DNA from: JBBROS01 sp965260935
Lineage (GTDB): Bacteria > Pseudomonadota > Alphaproteobacteria > Acetobacterales > Acetobacteraceae
DNA: 64,000 nucleotides
NCBI GenBank assembly: GCA_965260935.1
Contig: OZ253374.1
Location: 868,001 to 932,000 of the forward strand
Direction of reading: 5' to 3'
Under the pieces are notes generated by a model. It ran no database searches, was not told the DNA's origin, and worked only from the letters and a program-made list of their open reading frames with translations. Below, one piece after another: positions 42,747 to 52,100 of this stretch (within the stretch, counting starts at the first letter, position 1; each line of letters begins with the position of its first letter). A program made the translations under genes and the position numbers.

Positions 42747-43613
42747 ATGACCCTGACCAGACGCCTGCTGCTCGCCGCCGGCCTGTCCGCGCCTGCCGTC
42801 CTCCGCGCCCAACCCGGCCCGGCGCTGGCCTTCACCGCCATCCCCGACCAGGACGAGTCCCGCCTGGTGGAGCGGTTCGGGCGCGTTGCCGCTTATCTGC
42901 AGGAGCGCCTGGGCGTTTCGGCCCGCTACGTGCCGGTGAAAAGCTACCCGGCCGCCGTCACGGCCTTCACCAACGACCAGGTGCAGCTCGCCTGGTTCGG
43001 CGGCTTCACGGGGGTGCAGGCGCGCCGCGCGGTGCCGGGGTCGGAAGCGATCGCGCAGGGCGTGGAGGACACTGGGTTCAAGAGCTTCTTCATCGCCAAC
43101 GCCGGCACGGGGCTGCAACGGAGCGATAAATTCCCCGCGGGCATCGCCGGCCGCAGCTTCACGTTCGGCGCCCGCGCCTCGACCTCCGGCCGGGTCATGC
43201 CGGAGTTCTTTATCCGCAAGCAGTTCGGCCGCGGTCCGGAGGCGGTGTTCTCCCGCGTCGGTTTCTCCGGCGACCACACGCGCACGCTGCAACTGGTGCA
43301 ATCCGGCGCGTATGAGACGGGGGCGATGGACTACACCGTGTTCGACCTGGAGCGGCAGGCCGGCCGGGTGGACCCGGCGCAGGTGGGCGTGATCTGGGAA
43401 ACGCCGCCCTTTCCCGACTACAACTGGACGCTGCGCGGCGACGCCGACGCGCGGTTCGGCGCGGGCTTCAAGGAGCGGCTGCGCGCGGCGCTGGTCGGCT
43501 GCCACGAACCGGCCATCCTGCAGCCCTTCGGCCGCACCGGGTTCATCCCCGCCTCCAACGCGCAGTATAAGCCGGTGGAGCAGGTGGCGCTGGCTACCGA
43601 GCTGCTGAACTAG
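42747..43613 (+). CDS. PhnD-like (putative selenate-type) ABC transporter binding protein
   Basis: Periplasmic binding protein, 288 residues, with signal peptide MTLTRRLLLAAGLSAPAVLRAQ. The mature part follows the PhnD layout (FTAIPDQDESRLVERF, QVQLAWFGGFTGVQA, FSFSGDHTR-like VGFSGDHTRTL). PhnD-like proteins next to selD have been named putative selenate transporters, and selD is 3 kb downstream here. Phosphonate or phosphite uptake remains possible, but no phn catabolic gene is present. The ATPase gene follows immediately. Confidence 0.86.
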   Translation: MTLTRRLLLAAGLSAPAVLRAQPGPALAFTAIPDQDESRLVERFGRVAAYLQERLGVSARYVPVKSYPAAVTAFTNDQVQLAWFGGFTGVQARRAVPGSEAIAQGVEDTGFKSFFIANAGTGLQRSDKFPAGIAGRSFTFGARASTSGRVMPEFFIRKQFGRGPEAVFSRVGFSGDHTRTLQLVQSGAYETGAMDYTVFDLERQAGRVDPAQVGVIWETPPFPDYNWTLRGDADARFGAGFKERLRAALVGCHEPAILQPFGRTGFIPASNAQYKPVEQVALATELLN

Positions 43614-44282
43614 GTGCCCCCACGCGGGGCGGTCCTGCTGGAGTTGGAAAACGAGCGCGTCGGCTTCGGCGTCCAGCCGGTGCTGCGCGGCTTGAGCCTG
43701 CAAGTCCGGCGCGGGGAGCGCCTCGCCGTCATGGGCCGGTCCGGCGCGGGCAAGTCCACCTTGCTGAACCTGATCTACGCGCGCCTGCCGGGCCAGGCGG
43801 CCTTGGTGCCGCAAGCGGCGGCGCTGGTGGGCACGCTCAGCGTGTTCCACAACGTGTACATGGGCCGGCTGGACCGGCACTCCGCCTGGCGCAACCTACG
43901 GATGCTGGCCTGGCCGGCGCGGGCCGAGGTGGCGGCGGTGCGCGACATGCTGGGAACGGTCGGGCTGGCCGACAAGGCGTTCGCCCGGGCCGGCACGCTG
44001 TCCGGCGGGCAGCAGCAGCGCGCCTCGGTCGCGCGGGCGCTCTACAACGGCCGCCCCGTGGTGATCGGGGACGAGCCGGTGTCGGCGCTGGACCGCCAGC
44101 AGGGCGCCGCCGTGCTGCGCCGGATGGCGGATGCGCACGGGACGGCGGTCCTGGCGCTGCACGACATCCCGCTCGCGCTGGAGCACGCGGACCGCATCGT
44201 GGTGCTGCAAGGGGGGCGGGTGGCGCTGGACGCGCCGGCCAAATCGCTGCGCGAGACCGACCTGTTGCGGTTCTATGAATAG
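43614..44282 (+). CDS. PhnC-like ABC transporter ATPase
   Basis: A 222-residue nucleotide-binding subunit energising the adjacent permease. Walker A is GRSGAGKS (residues 41-48), the signature LSGGQ starts at residue 129, Walker B is VVIGDEP, and the H-loop is in LALHDIP. Start GTG 43614 directly follows the binding-protein stop. It overlaps the permease gene by 8 bp (ATGAATAG). Confidence 0.92.
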   Translation: MPPRGAVLLELENERVGFGVQPVLRGLSLQVRRGERLAVMGRSGAGKSTLLNLIYARLPGQAALVPQAAALVGTLSVFHNVYMGRLDRHSAWRNLRMLAWPARAEVAAVRDMLGTVGLADKAFARAGTLSGGQQQRASVARALYNGRPVVIGDEPVSALDRQQGAAVLRRMADAHGTAVLALHDIPLALEHADRIVVLQGGRVALDAPAKSLRETDLLRFYE

Positions 44283-45888
44283 GCCGCGCCCAGGACCGCG
44301 CCCGGGGCCGCGCCTCGGCTACGCCAACTCGAGCCTCGCCTTCCTGTTGGCGGGGCTGGCCTGCCTTCCAGTGGCGGACCTGGGCATCACCGTCCTGCAT
44401 CCCGGCGCCGAACTCGCCCGGCTGCTGCACGGCGTCCTGCATCCGGACCTGCTGGCCATTGGCTGGGCCAGCGTGGCGCTGACCGTCGCCTTTGCCGTGC
44501 TGGGCGTGTCGGCCGGGGCGGCGGCCGGCTTCGCGCTGGCGTTGGGTTTCGCGCGGTCGCGCACGGTCCGGCTGTCCTGCGCCGCGCTCCGCTCCGTGCA
44601 TGAGCTGTTCTGGGCGCTGCTCTTGATGCAGGTGCTGGGGCCGTCGCCCGCCGCCGGGCTGCTGGCCATCGCCATCCCCTATGCCGGCATCTTCGCCAAG
44701 GTGTTCTCCGAGATGATCGAGGAGGCGGACCTAGCTGCCGACCAGGTGCTGCCGGTCGGCACGGGCGCGGTGTCCCGCTTCGCCTATGCCCGGCTGCCGC
44801 TGTTGGCTCGCCCGTTCGGCGACTACCTGCTTTACCGGCTGGAATGCGGGCTGCGGTCCACCCTGGTGCTCGGCTTCATCGGCCTGCCGACCATGGGGTT
44901 CGAGCTGGAAGGGTATTTTCGTCAGGGGCACTATGCGCAGGCCGCCGGGTTCGTCGCGGTGTTCTATCTGCTGATCGGCGCCCGCCGCCTGTGGGCGCGG
45001 CCGGCGACGCTGCCGGCGCTGCTGCTCGGTTCCGTGGCGGTGCTGGCCTGGCTGGCGCCGCCGGTGGGCGGGGCGTCCGTCTGGACGGCGCTGGGGCGGT
45101 TCCTCGGCCACGATATCGTGCCGCAGCCGCTGCGCGGGGCGGCGTGGGGCGATGGGGAAACGTGGGCGGCGCTGGCGGGGTGGCTATGGGGCATCCTGCG
45201 CGGCCAGGCGCTGCCGGGCGTCGTGAACACGCTGGTGGTGTCGCAGCTTGCCGCCGTGGCCATGGCCGTGCTGGCGCTGGCGCTGTTTCCGCTCACGTCC
45301 CGGCACTTCGCGGGGCGGCTGGGGCGTCCGCTGGGGCGGGCGCTGCTGGTGGTGATCCGCTCGACGCCGGAGTACATGGCGGCCTACGTGCTGCTGCAGC
45401 TGCTCGGCCCCTCCATGCTGCCGGCGGTGATTGCGCTGGCGCTGCACAATGGCGGCATCCTCGGCTTCCTGATGGGCCGGCAGGCCGACGGCGTGGCCCT
45501 GCGCGCCGACGCGCCGCACGGGGCGGACCTGTACTTCTACGAGGTCGTGCCCCGGCTGTACGGGCAGTTCCTGGCCTATGTCCTGTATCGCTGGGAGATC
45601 ATCGTGCGGGAAAGCGCCATCTTCGGCATCCTGGGCGTCCGCACCCTGGGCTTCCACGTGGACGCCGCCATCCAGGAGCTGCGCCTGGACGTGGCCGTCG
45701 TGCTGATCGTCGTGACGGGCGTGCTGTCCATGCTGATCGACGCGGCTTCCCGCGCGTTGCGGCGGCGGCTGCGCGTCGGGGACGGGCCGGTGCGGCTGTC
45801 CGCGGCCGATGCGCGCCCCGGTGGAGGGGGCCTGCATGTAGCCGGACGGCCGCGGGCTACCCGGCCGCGCTTGCCCGAGCTTCCCTGA
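44275..45888 (+). CDS. PhnE-like permease with two fused permease domains
   Basis: A 537-residue protein with two consecutive permease units, each with about five to six spans and a cytoplasmic EAA-like loop (LPLLARPFGDYLLYRLECG and VVPRLYGQFLAYVLYRWE). It thus replaces the usual homodimer of PhnE. The first loop is followed by FIGLPTMGFEL, the second by ILGVRTLGFHV, showing an internal duplication. It completes the importer with the preceding binding protein and ATPase. The C-terminal Arg/Gly-rich tail runs a few dozen bases over a convergent gene remnant. Confidence 0.9.
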   Translation: MNRPRPGPRPGPRLGYANSSLAFLLAGLACLPVADLGITVLHPGAELARLLHGVLHPDLLAIGWASVALTVAFAVLGVSAGAAAGFALALGFARSRTVRLSCAALRSVHELFWALLLMQVLGPSPAAGLLAIAIPYAGIFAKVFSEMIEEADLAADQVLPVGTGAVSRFAYARLPLLARPFGDYLLYRLECGLRSTLVLGFIGLPTMGFELEGYFRQGHYAQAAGFVAVFYLLIGARRLWARPATLPALLLGSVAVLAWLAPPVGGASVWTALGRFLGHDIVPQPLRGAAWGDGETWAALAGWLWGILRGQALPGVVNTLVVSQLAAVAMAVLALALFPLTSRHFAGRLGRPLGRALLVVIRSTPEYMAAYVLLQLLGPSMLPAVIALALHNGGILGFLMGRQADGVALRADAPHGADLYFYEVVPRLYGQFLAYVLYRWEIIVRESAIFGILGVRTLGFHVDAAIQELRLDVAVVLIVVTGVLSMLIDAASRALRRRLRVGDGPVRLSAADARPGGGGLHVAGRPRATRPRLPELP

Positions 45889-46176
45889 ACGCGCCCGCGG
45901 CAGCCTTGATGACGCGCAGCGCCGTCACCGAGCCGCCAGCCTCGCCCTTCTCGAGGTCGTTGCCGGCCTGCTGGCCCATCGTGTTCGTGACGTGGGCGAT
46001 GCAGGTGATCGGCAAGCCGCGGGCGGCGGCCAGGGCATACAAGGCGGTCGCCGCAGTCTCGCGGTAAGGGGCGTTCGTGGTCCAGGTCGCGCCGCGGTGC
46101 AGCGCCGTGCCGGCGCCAGGCGGGAAAGCGGCACGCAGCCCCGCCTCCACCCGTGGGCGGCAGGTCGGGGTGATGC
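45857..46176 (-). pseudogene. Nucleoside phosphorylase remnant
   Basis: Residues LHRGATWTTNAPYRETAAT followed by LYALAAARGLPITCIAHVTN and DLEKGEAGGSVTAL match the C-terminal half of purine/uridine phosphorylases. Compared with the family, the segment between PYRET and ALYA, including the active-site motif VEMEA, is missing, and the N-terminal half is absent. It is a truncated, internally deleted gene directly downstream of selD and tail-to-tail with the permease. It may originally have recycled SAM-derived nucleosides for the methyltransferase or radical SAM enzyme. Confidence 0.65.
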
Positions 46177-46202
46177 ATGGCCGGGGCTGGCGCTTGGCTC
46201 GG

Positions 46203-47264
46203 TTATGCCACGACCTCGATCCCGGCCGCCCCCGCCACCATCGTTCCCACGACCGCCGCCTGGGCGAACCCGGCCGCGCGCGCGTGACCGAGCACCGCGC
46301 TCGCCACCTCCGGCGCCGCGGCAATCAGCAGGCCGCCGCTGGTTTGCGGGTCGCACAGCAGGCCGCGCCGCCAGCCCGGCAGGTCGTCCGGCAGCGCCAC
46401 CCCGTTGCCGTAGCTGGCCCAGTTGCGCCCCGCCGCCCCAGTCGCGACGCCCGCCTGCGCCAACGCCGCGGCGCCCGGCAGCACCGGCACGTCTCCCACG
46501 CGCAACCGCGCCGCCAGCCCGGCGCCGCGGCACATCTCCAGCAGGTGGCCCAGCAGCCCGAACCCGGTCACGTCCGTCATGGCGTGCACGCCGTCCAGCG
46601 CCGCCACCTCCCGCCCCACGGCGTTCAGCTGCGTCGTCGACGCGATCATGGCGTGGTAGCCTGCCTCGTCCAGTCGTCCCTGCTTCAGCGCGGCGCTGAA
46701 CACGCCAACGCCCAGGCCCTTGGTCAGCACCAGCGCGTCGCCCTCCCGGGCCCCGCTGTTGCGCCGCACCCGGCCGGGGTGCACGGTGCCCAGCGCCACC
46801 AGCCCGTAGATCGGCTCGGCGCTGTCGATGGAGTGCCCGCCCGCCACCGGGATGCCCGCCGCCCGGCACACCGCGGCGCCGCCGGCCAGGATCTGCCCAA
46901 CTTGGTCCGTGCCGATCTTGCCCAGCGGCATGCCCAGCAGCGCCAGCGCCAGGATCGGCGTGCCGCCCATGGCGTAGATGTCGGACAGCGCGTTGGTTGC
47001 GGCGATGCGGCCGAACTCGAAGGGGTCGTCCACCACGGGGGTGAAGAAGTCGGTGGTGGCGACCAGGGCCAGCTCGTCCGTGAGGCGATACACGGCGGCG
47101 TCGTCCGCGGTTTCGCTGCCGACCAGCAGGTTGGGAAAGGCTTGCGCCTGCGGCAGCCCGGCCAGCAGCTCCTGCAGCACGGCCGGCGCCAGCTTGCAGC
47201 CGCAGCCGCCGCCATGCGCCAAGGATGTCAGCCGGGATGCCGGGCGCGTCGTGGTGTGGTCCAA
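46203..47264 (-). CDS. selD: Selenophosphate synthase (selenide, water dikinase)
   Basis: Makes selenophosphate from selenide and ATP, the donor for selenocysteine, selenouridine or selenium cofactors. The 353-residue product has the glycine-rich N-terminal loop HGGGCGCK with Cys21 (not selenocysteine), Cys23 and Lys24, followed by DDAAVY and TTDFFTP metal/ATP sites and GGLL. Start TTG 47264 has GGAG 8 nt upstream. No selA, selB, selC-tRNA, selU or sen genes are in the window, so the use of selenophosphate is unknown; the neighbouring transporter and radical SAM enzyme are candidates. Confidence 0.95.
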   Translation of the reverse strand: MDHTTTRPASRLTSLAHGGGCGCKLAPAVLQELLAGLPQAQAFPNLLVGSETADDAAVYRLTDELALVATTDFFTPVVDDPFEFGRIAATNALSDIYAMGGTPILALALLGMPLGKIGTDQVGQILAGGAAVCRAAGIPVAGGHSIDSAEPIYGLVALGTVHPGRVRRNSGAREGDALVLTKGLGVGVFSAALKQGRLDEAGYHAMIASTTQLNAVGREVAALDGVHAMTDVTGFGLLGHLLEMCRGAGLAARLRVGDVPVLPGAAALAQAGVATGAAGRNWASYGNGVALPDDLPGWRRGLLCDPQTSGGLLIAAAPEVASAVLGHARAAGFAQAAVVGTMVAGAAGIEVVA

Positions 47265-47410
47265 AATGACATCTCCAATGGCGGAAGAGCAGAAACAATC
47301 AATGGTTGCGTTGGCAGCGGGCGTTGTTCAGTTATAGGATCAATGACTGTTGGCGTTGTCGCAAGGCCACGATTTGCCTGTAAAGCTTTTCCGCGGCGGC
47401 AGGGCTGGCC

Positions 47411-47939
47411 GTGTCGTTCACCGCGGTCGGGCTGTTCGTGGCGACGGTCGGCTTCTCGCTCGGGGTCGATGATGGGGTGTTCCGGGGGGCATCTGCTCAG
47501 CAGCGCGCTATAGGGGCGGCTCGCGCTGGCGGCTGGCGGCCTTGCCGACCGCGGCAACGGGTTGCTGCACCGCTTGTCGCCGGACGGGCTGGGCGGGCAG
47601 CGCCTCGTGGGCCTGCTGCCCGGCATGGTGTGGACGCCCTGCGTCGGGCCGACCCTCGGCGCGGCGCCGCTGCTCCTGGTCGCCAGCCTGTCCCGCACGG
47701 CGCTGATGCCCTGGCGGGCCGCATGATGGGGCCGCGGGCGGTGGGGCAAGCTGGCGCTCGGGTCCGGCGCCATGTTCGTCGCGGCGCTGATCCTGACGGG
47801 GCTGGATCATCGGCTTGAGGCGGTGCTGGTCGCGGCGTCCCCGGCGTGGCTGACGGACATAACGACCCGGTTCTACCGGGACCGCCACGCCAGCATATCC
47901 CAGAGGACGCGAGACGACGGAAAAGCGCCGGCGCCCTGA
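47411..47939 (+). pseudogene. CcdA-family cytochrome c biogenesis protein remnant
   Basis: Three frames must be joined to recover CcdA-like sequence: VGLFVATVGFSLGVDDGVFR near 47420, then LLHRLSPDGLGGQRL and GMVWTPCVGPTLGAA around 47560-47680, then LALGSGAMFVAALILTGLDH to a stop at 47939. A central membrane segment with the second Cys region is missing. The gene is frameshifted and deleted and cannot make a working electron-transfer protein. Confidence 0.7.
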
Positions 47940-48181
47940 ACCGCGGCGAACAGCCGCTCACCTGTCCGCGCCGGTGCGGAAACGGAGTCGCAGGCCGGTA
48001 ACGGTCGAGCGTGGCGAGGGCGAATGGACGGCAGTGGTTCTCGCGCTCAGGGCTGCCGGGCCAAACGGCGCAGGCAAGCCTGGCCAGGGCCAAACCTGCG
48101 GCCGGGCGACGCACAAAGCACGGCGCACGGTCCATCGACAACAGAAAACGCCCCCGGAAGAATCGATGCCCTGCCACGGCG

Positions 48182-48859
48182 ATGAAGCGCATACCCGAAC
48201 GCAATCTGAAAGAGTCACTCGTCAAAAAACTTCGAGACCTCAAATATGAACACCGTGCCTATACTCGCGACCGGGCCACGCTTGAAGCAAACTCGAGGGA
48301 AAGGTTCGAAGCTCTAAGTCGCGTCACGCTCGCCGCCGGCGACATCCAGCGTCTCTTAAACGAGATTGTCGCGCCGAATACGCACGAAGCTGCCTGCGTC
48401 CTCCGGCATCGGGCAGGCCTTCGTCCCTGACGGCGGCACGCCGCCCAACCACACCCTCGTCAACATCAAGGACTGGTGCAAAAATGCCCTCGAGGTCGTC
48501 AAACAGCTCCGCATCAATATGGACAACAGCCATCACCGCCACGATGCCATGCTCCTGATCAACGGCGTTCCCGTCGTTCGGATCGAGCCGAGGACGCTTG
48601 GAATCATCCCCCGGCGGGCGATGGAGCACACCGTCAACGACAAGACCCCGACATTGGATACGCCAAGACACTCCTGTGCCTCATACGGCTCTTCACCGTC
48701 AGCCGCGCGGACACACGGCACGTTGCCTTTGACGCGGACGAGCGGTCCCGCCCGGCCCGCCAGGTCGCCGCCGAGGGCAATACGAGGATTGCTCGCCTCG
48801 ACGGCCTCGCCGACCGGTTCCTCGCGACGTGCACGCTCGGCCAGACGATCAGCGAATAA
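48182..48859 (+). pseudogene. hsdR: Truncated, frameshifted type I restriction subunit HsdR
   Basis: The N-terminal part of an EcoR124-like HsdR is split over three frames. MKRIPERNLKESLVKKLRDL and FEALSRVTLAAGDIQRLLNE come first; after a shift near 48400, HTLVNIKDWCKN, LRINMDNSHHRHD and LLINGVPVVRIE (nuclease-domain core); and after a shift near 48640, YAKTLLCLIRLF and FLATCTLGQTIS. It then stops, before the helicase motifs. No hsdM or hsdS is present, so restriction activity is not possible. Confidence 0.8.
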
Positions 48860-49103
48860 GGGACCATGAAGAACCGTGGAATGGCCGCGACGCGGTCGGC
48901 GTCGTGCAGGTATAAGGCGAAGGCGTCCACCCTTATCAGGGCCACGGCGCCGATCGCGCAGGAATCCTCGCCATGGCACTGTTCCAGGAGGCCAAGCCGG
49001 TCGCAAGCCTGCAGCGACGTTTTCAGCCCTCGGGCGTCGTGCCCCCGGCAAACGTCGTCAGCCGCCCGGCTTTCACGTCCCGCGTCAATCAAGGCGGTTC
49101 CGT

Positions 49104-52100
49104 ATGCCCGATGAACAAGACCGGATCGAAACTCCCGACTTGAGCCTTTCCGCCGATGCCGCCAGCCCAACGCGCCTGAACGCGTCAACGGTTCCACTCG
49201 TCGGGCTGGGCGCGTCCGCCGGCGGCATCGACGCGCTGGGCGACTTCTTCGACGCGATGCCGGCGGACAGCGGCCTGGCGTTCCTGGTCGTGCTGCACCT
49301 GGACCCGACCCAGGGAAGCCACCTGGCCTCCGTCCTGGCCCATCGCACGGCGATGCCCGTCATAGAGATCGAGGACGGCATGACGGCCGTCGCCGACCGC
49401 GTGCACGTCATCGCCCCCAATCGCGCCCTGACCGTTGACGGCGACACGCTGCGTCTCACCGAGCCTGACGAGCCGCGCGGGCGCCGTCACCCGATCGACG
49501 TGCTGTTCAAGTCGCTGGCCGGGCAAAGGCAGACGCGGACCGCCGCCATCGTCCTGTCCGGCACCGGCACCAACGGAACGCAGGGGCTGAAGGAGGTGAA
49601 GGCCGCCGGCGGCCTGATCCTGGTGCAGGACCCGGCAAACCTCCGGTTCGACGGGATGCCGCGCAGCGCCATCGATGCCGGCCTGGCCGATCGCGTGCTG
49701 GCGCCGTCCGACATGCCGGGCGCGTTGCAGGACTACTTCCGGCACAGCTACGTGAGCGCGCCCGACGGCCTGGCGGACGCGTCGCGGAACGGGCAGGCGG
49801 AGCTGGAGAAAGTGCTGGCCATCCTGCGCGCGCGTTCCGGCCAGGAGTTCCGAAGCTACAAGCCGGCGACCCTCATGCGCCGCATCAACCGCCGCATGAG
49901 CCTGAGAAATCTCAACCGCTTCGAGGACTACCTCGATCTGCTCCGGGTCGAGCCGGACGAGATCCAATCGCTGGTGCGCGACCTGCTGATCAGCGTGACC
50001 AGCTTCTTCCGCGACAAGGACGCGTGGTCGGCGCTCGCCGAAACCGTGGTCGCGCCGCTCGTCGCGGACCGCGAGAACGGCAGCGCCATCCGCGTCTGGG
50101 TCCCGGCCTGCGCAACGGGCGAGGAAGCGTACTCGGTCGCGATGCTGCTGGTCGAGCAAGCCGAGGCGGCGCACAAGCGGTTCGAGATCAAGATCTTCGC
50201 CTCCGACCTGCTGGAAAGCAACCTGAACGGCGCGCGGGCCGGCGTTTATCCGGGCTCAAGCGTCGAAACGCTGTCGTCCGGCCGCATCCGCCGCTTCTTC
50301 GACAAGCTCGACGGGTCCTACCAGGCCCGCAGTTCGCTGCGCGAACTCATCGTGTTCGCCAAGCAGGACCTGCTGCGCGAGCCGCCGTTCTCACGCATGG
50401 ACCTGGTCACGTGCCGCAACATGCTGATCTACGTCGAGCCGGACGCGCAGCGCCGCGCGGTCGCGCTGTTCCACTTCGCGCTCCGCGAAGGCGGCCGCCT
50501 GTTCCTCGGCAGCGCGGAAACCGTCGGGCGGGCGGACGACCTGTTCGAGACCGTCTCGAAGAAATGGCGCATCTACCGGCGGGTCGGACCGACGCGGCAC
50601 GACATCGTCAGCTTCCCGGTGCCGGGCGGCCACCCCTCCCCGCAGCATCGGGCAGACCCGGCTGCCTCGCCCGAGCCTTCTGCACGCGCGACCGAAACCG
50701 CCCGCCGCGCCTTGCTTGACCGGTACGCGCCGGCCTCGGTGCTGATCGACCAGAAAGGGCGCGTGCTCTACTTCCACGGCGACACCGGGGACTACCTGAA
50801 GCAGCCGAACGGCGAGCCGACCCGCGACCTGTTGGCCATGGCGCGGGACGGCCTGCTGGCCCGGCTGCGCGGCGCCCTGCAAACGGTCGACGGCGGCGGC
50901 GAGGACGTGAGCTTCACCGCCCAGATCCGCCGCGCCGACGCTCTTCACCCGGTCAGGGTCACGCTGGCCCCGCTGCCTGCCGCCCAGCATGCGTCAGGAC
51001 TGGTGCTGGTAACCTTCGAACCGGAGGCGGCGGACCCGCGGCCGGTCCCGCCGCAGGTCGACGGCGGCCAGGCGAACGACGCGCTGGAGCAGGAACTCCG
51101 GTCGACCCGCACCGAGCTGCAGGGCACGATCGAGCAGTTGGAGAGCGTCAACGAGGAGCTGAAGGCGGCCAACGAGGAAGCCACCTCGATGAACGAGGAA
51201 CTCCAATCAACCAACGAGGAGCTGGAAACCTCCAAGGAAGAGCTGCAATCGTTCAACGAGGAGCTGCACTCGGTCAACAATCAGTTGCAGCACAAGGTCG
51301 GCGAGCTGGACCAGGTCAGCAACGACCTGGCTAACCTGCTGTCCGGGACCGAGATCGCCACGCTGTTCCTGGACATGGAGTTCCGGATCAAGTGGTTCTC
51401 GCCGGCCACCAGGCATCTCCTGGACCTGCAAACGGGCGACATCGGCCGTCCGATCAATCACTTCGCGCCGAAATTCGTGGACGAGCGCCTGCTGGACGAC
51501 GCGCACAGCGCGCTGGACAGGCTCGTGACGCTTGAAGCCGAGATTCAAAGCAGCGAGGGACGCTGGTATCTCCGCCGCGTCCTGCCGTACCGGACGCGCG
51601 ACAACCGGATCGCCGGGCTCGTCATCACCTTTATCGACATCCACGAGCGCAAGCTGGCGAGCGACATGGTCAACGAGGCGCGCATCTATGCCCAGGCGAT
51701 CGTCGCCACGGTGCGCCAGCCCTTGATCGTCCTCGACGCCGACCTGCGCGTGCGCTCGGCCAACCGCGCCACGCAGGCCATGTTCGAGCTCCCGACCGAG
51801 GATATCGAGGGCAAGCTCGTCTACGAGGTCGCCAGCGAGAAGCTCAGCGGCGCGAGGCTGCGGGGGGTGCTGGAGGAGGTGCTGCCCAAGAACCAGATGT
51901 TCGAGGACATGGAGGTTGCGTTCGGACCCGAGGGGGCCGGCCAGCGGACGGTGCTGCTCAATGGCCGCCGGCTGGAGCGCAACGGCGGCCGCGAACGGCT
52001 GATCCTGCTCGCCGCCGAGGAGATCACCGAGCGCAAGCGGGCCGCCGCGCACCAGGAGATGCTGATCGGCGAGCTGAACCATCGCGTGAAGAACGTGCTG

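Noticed and set aside
46203..47264. Selenocysteine in SelD
   Set aside because: The active-site position is encoded as Cys (HGGGCGCK); no in-frame TGA or SECIS-like element is needed.
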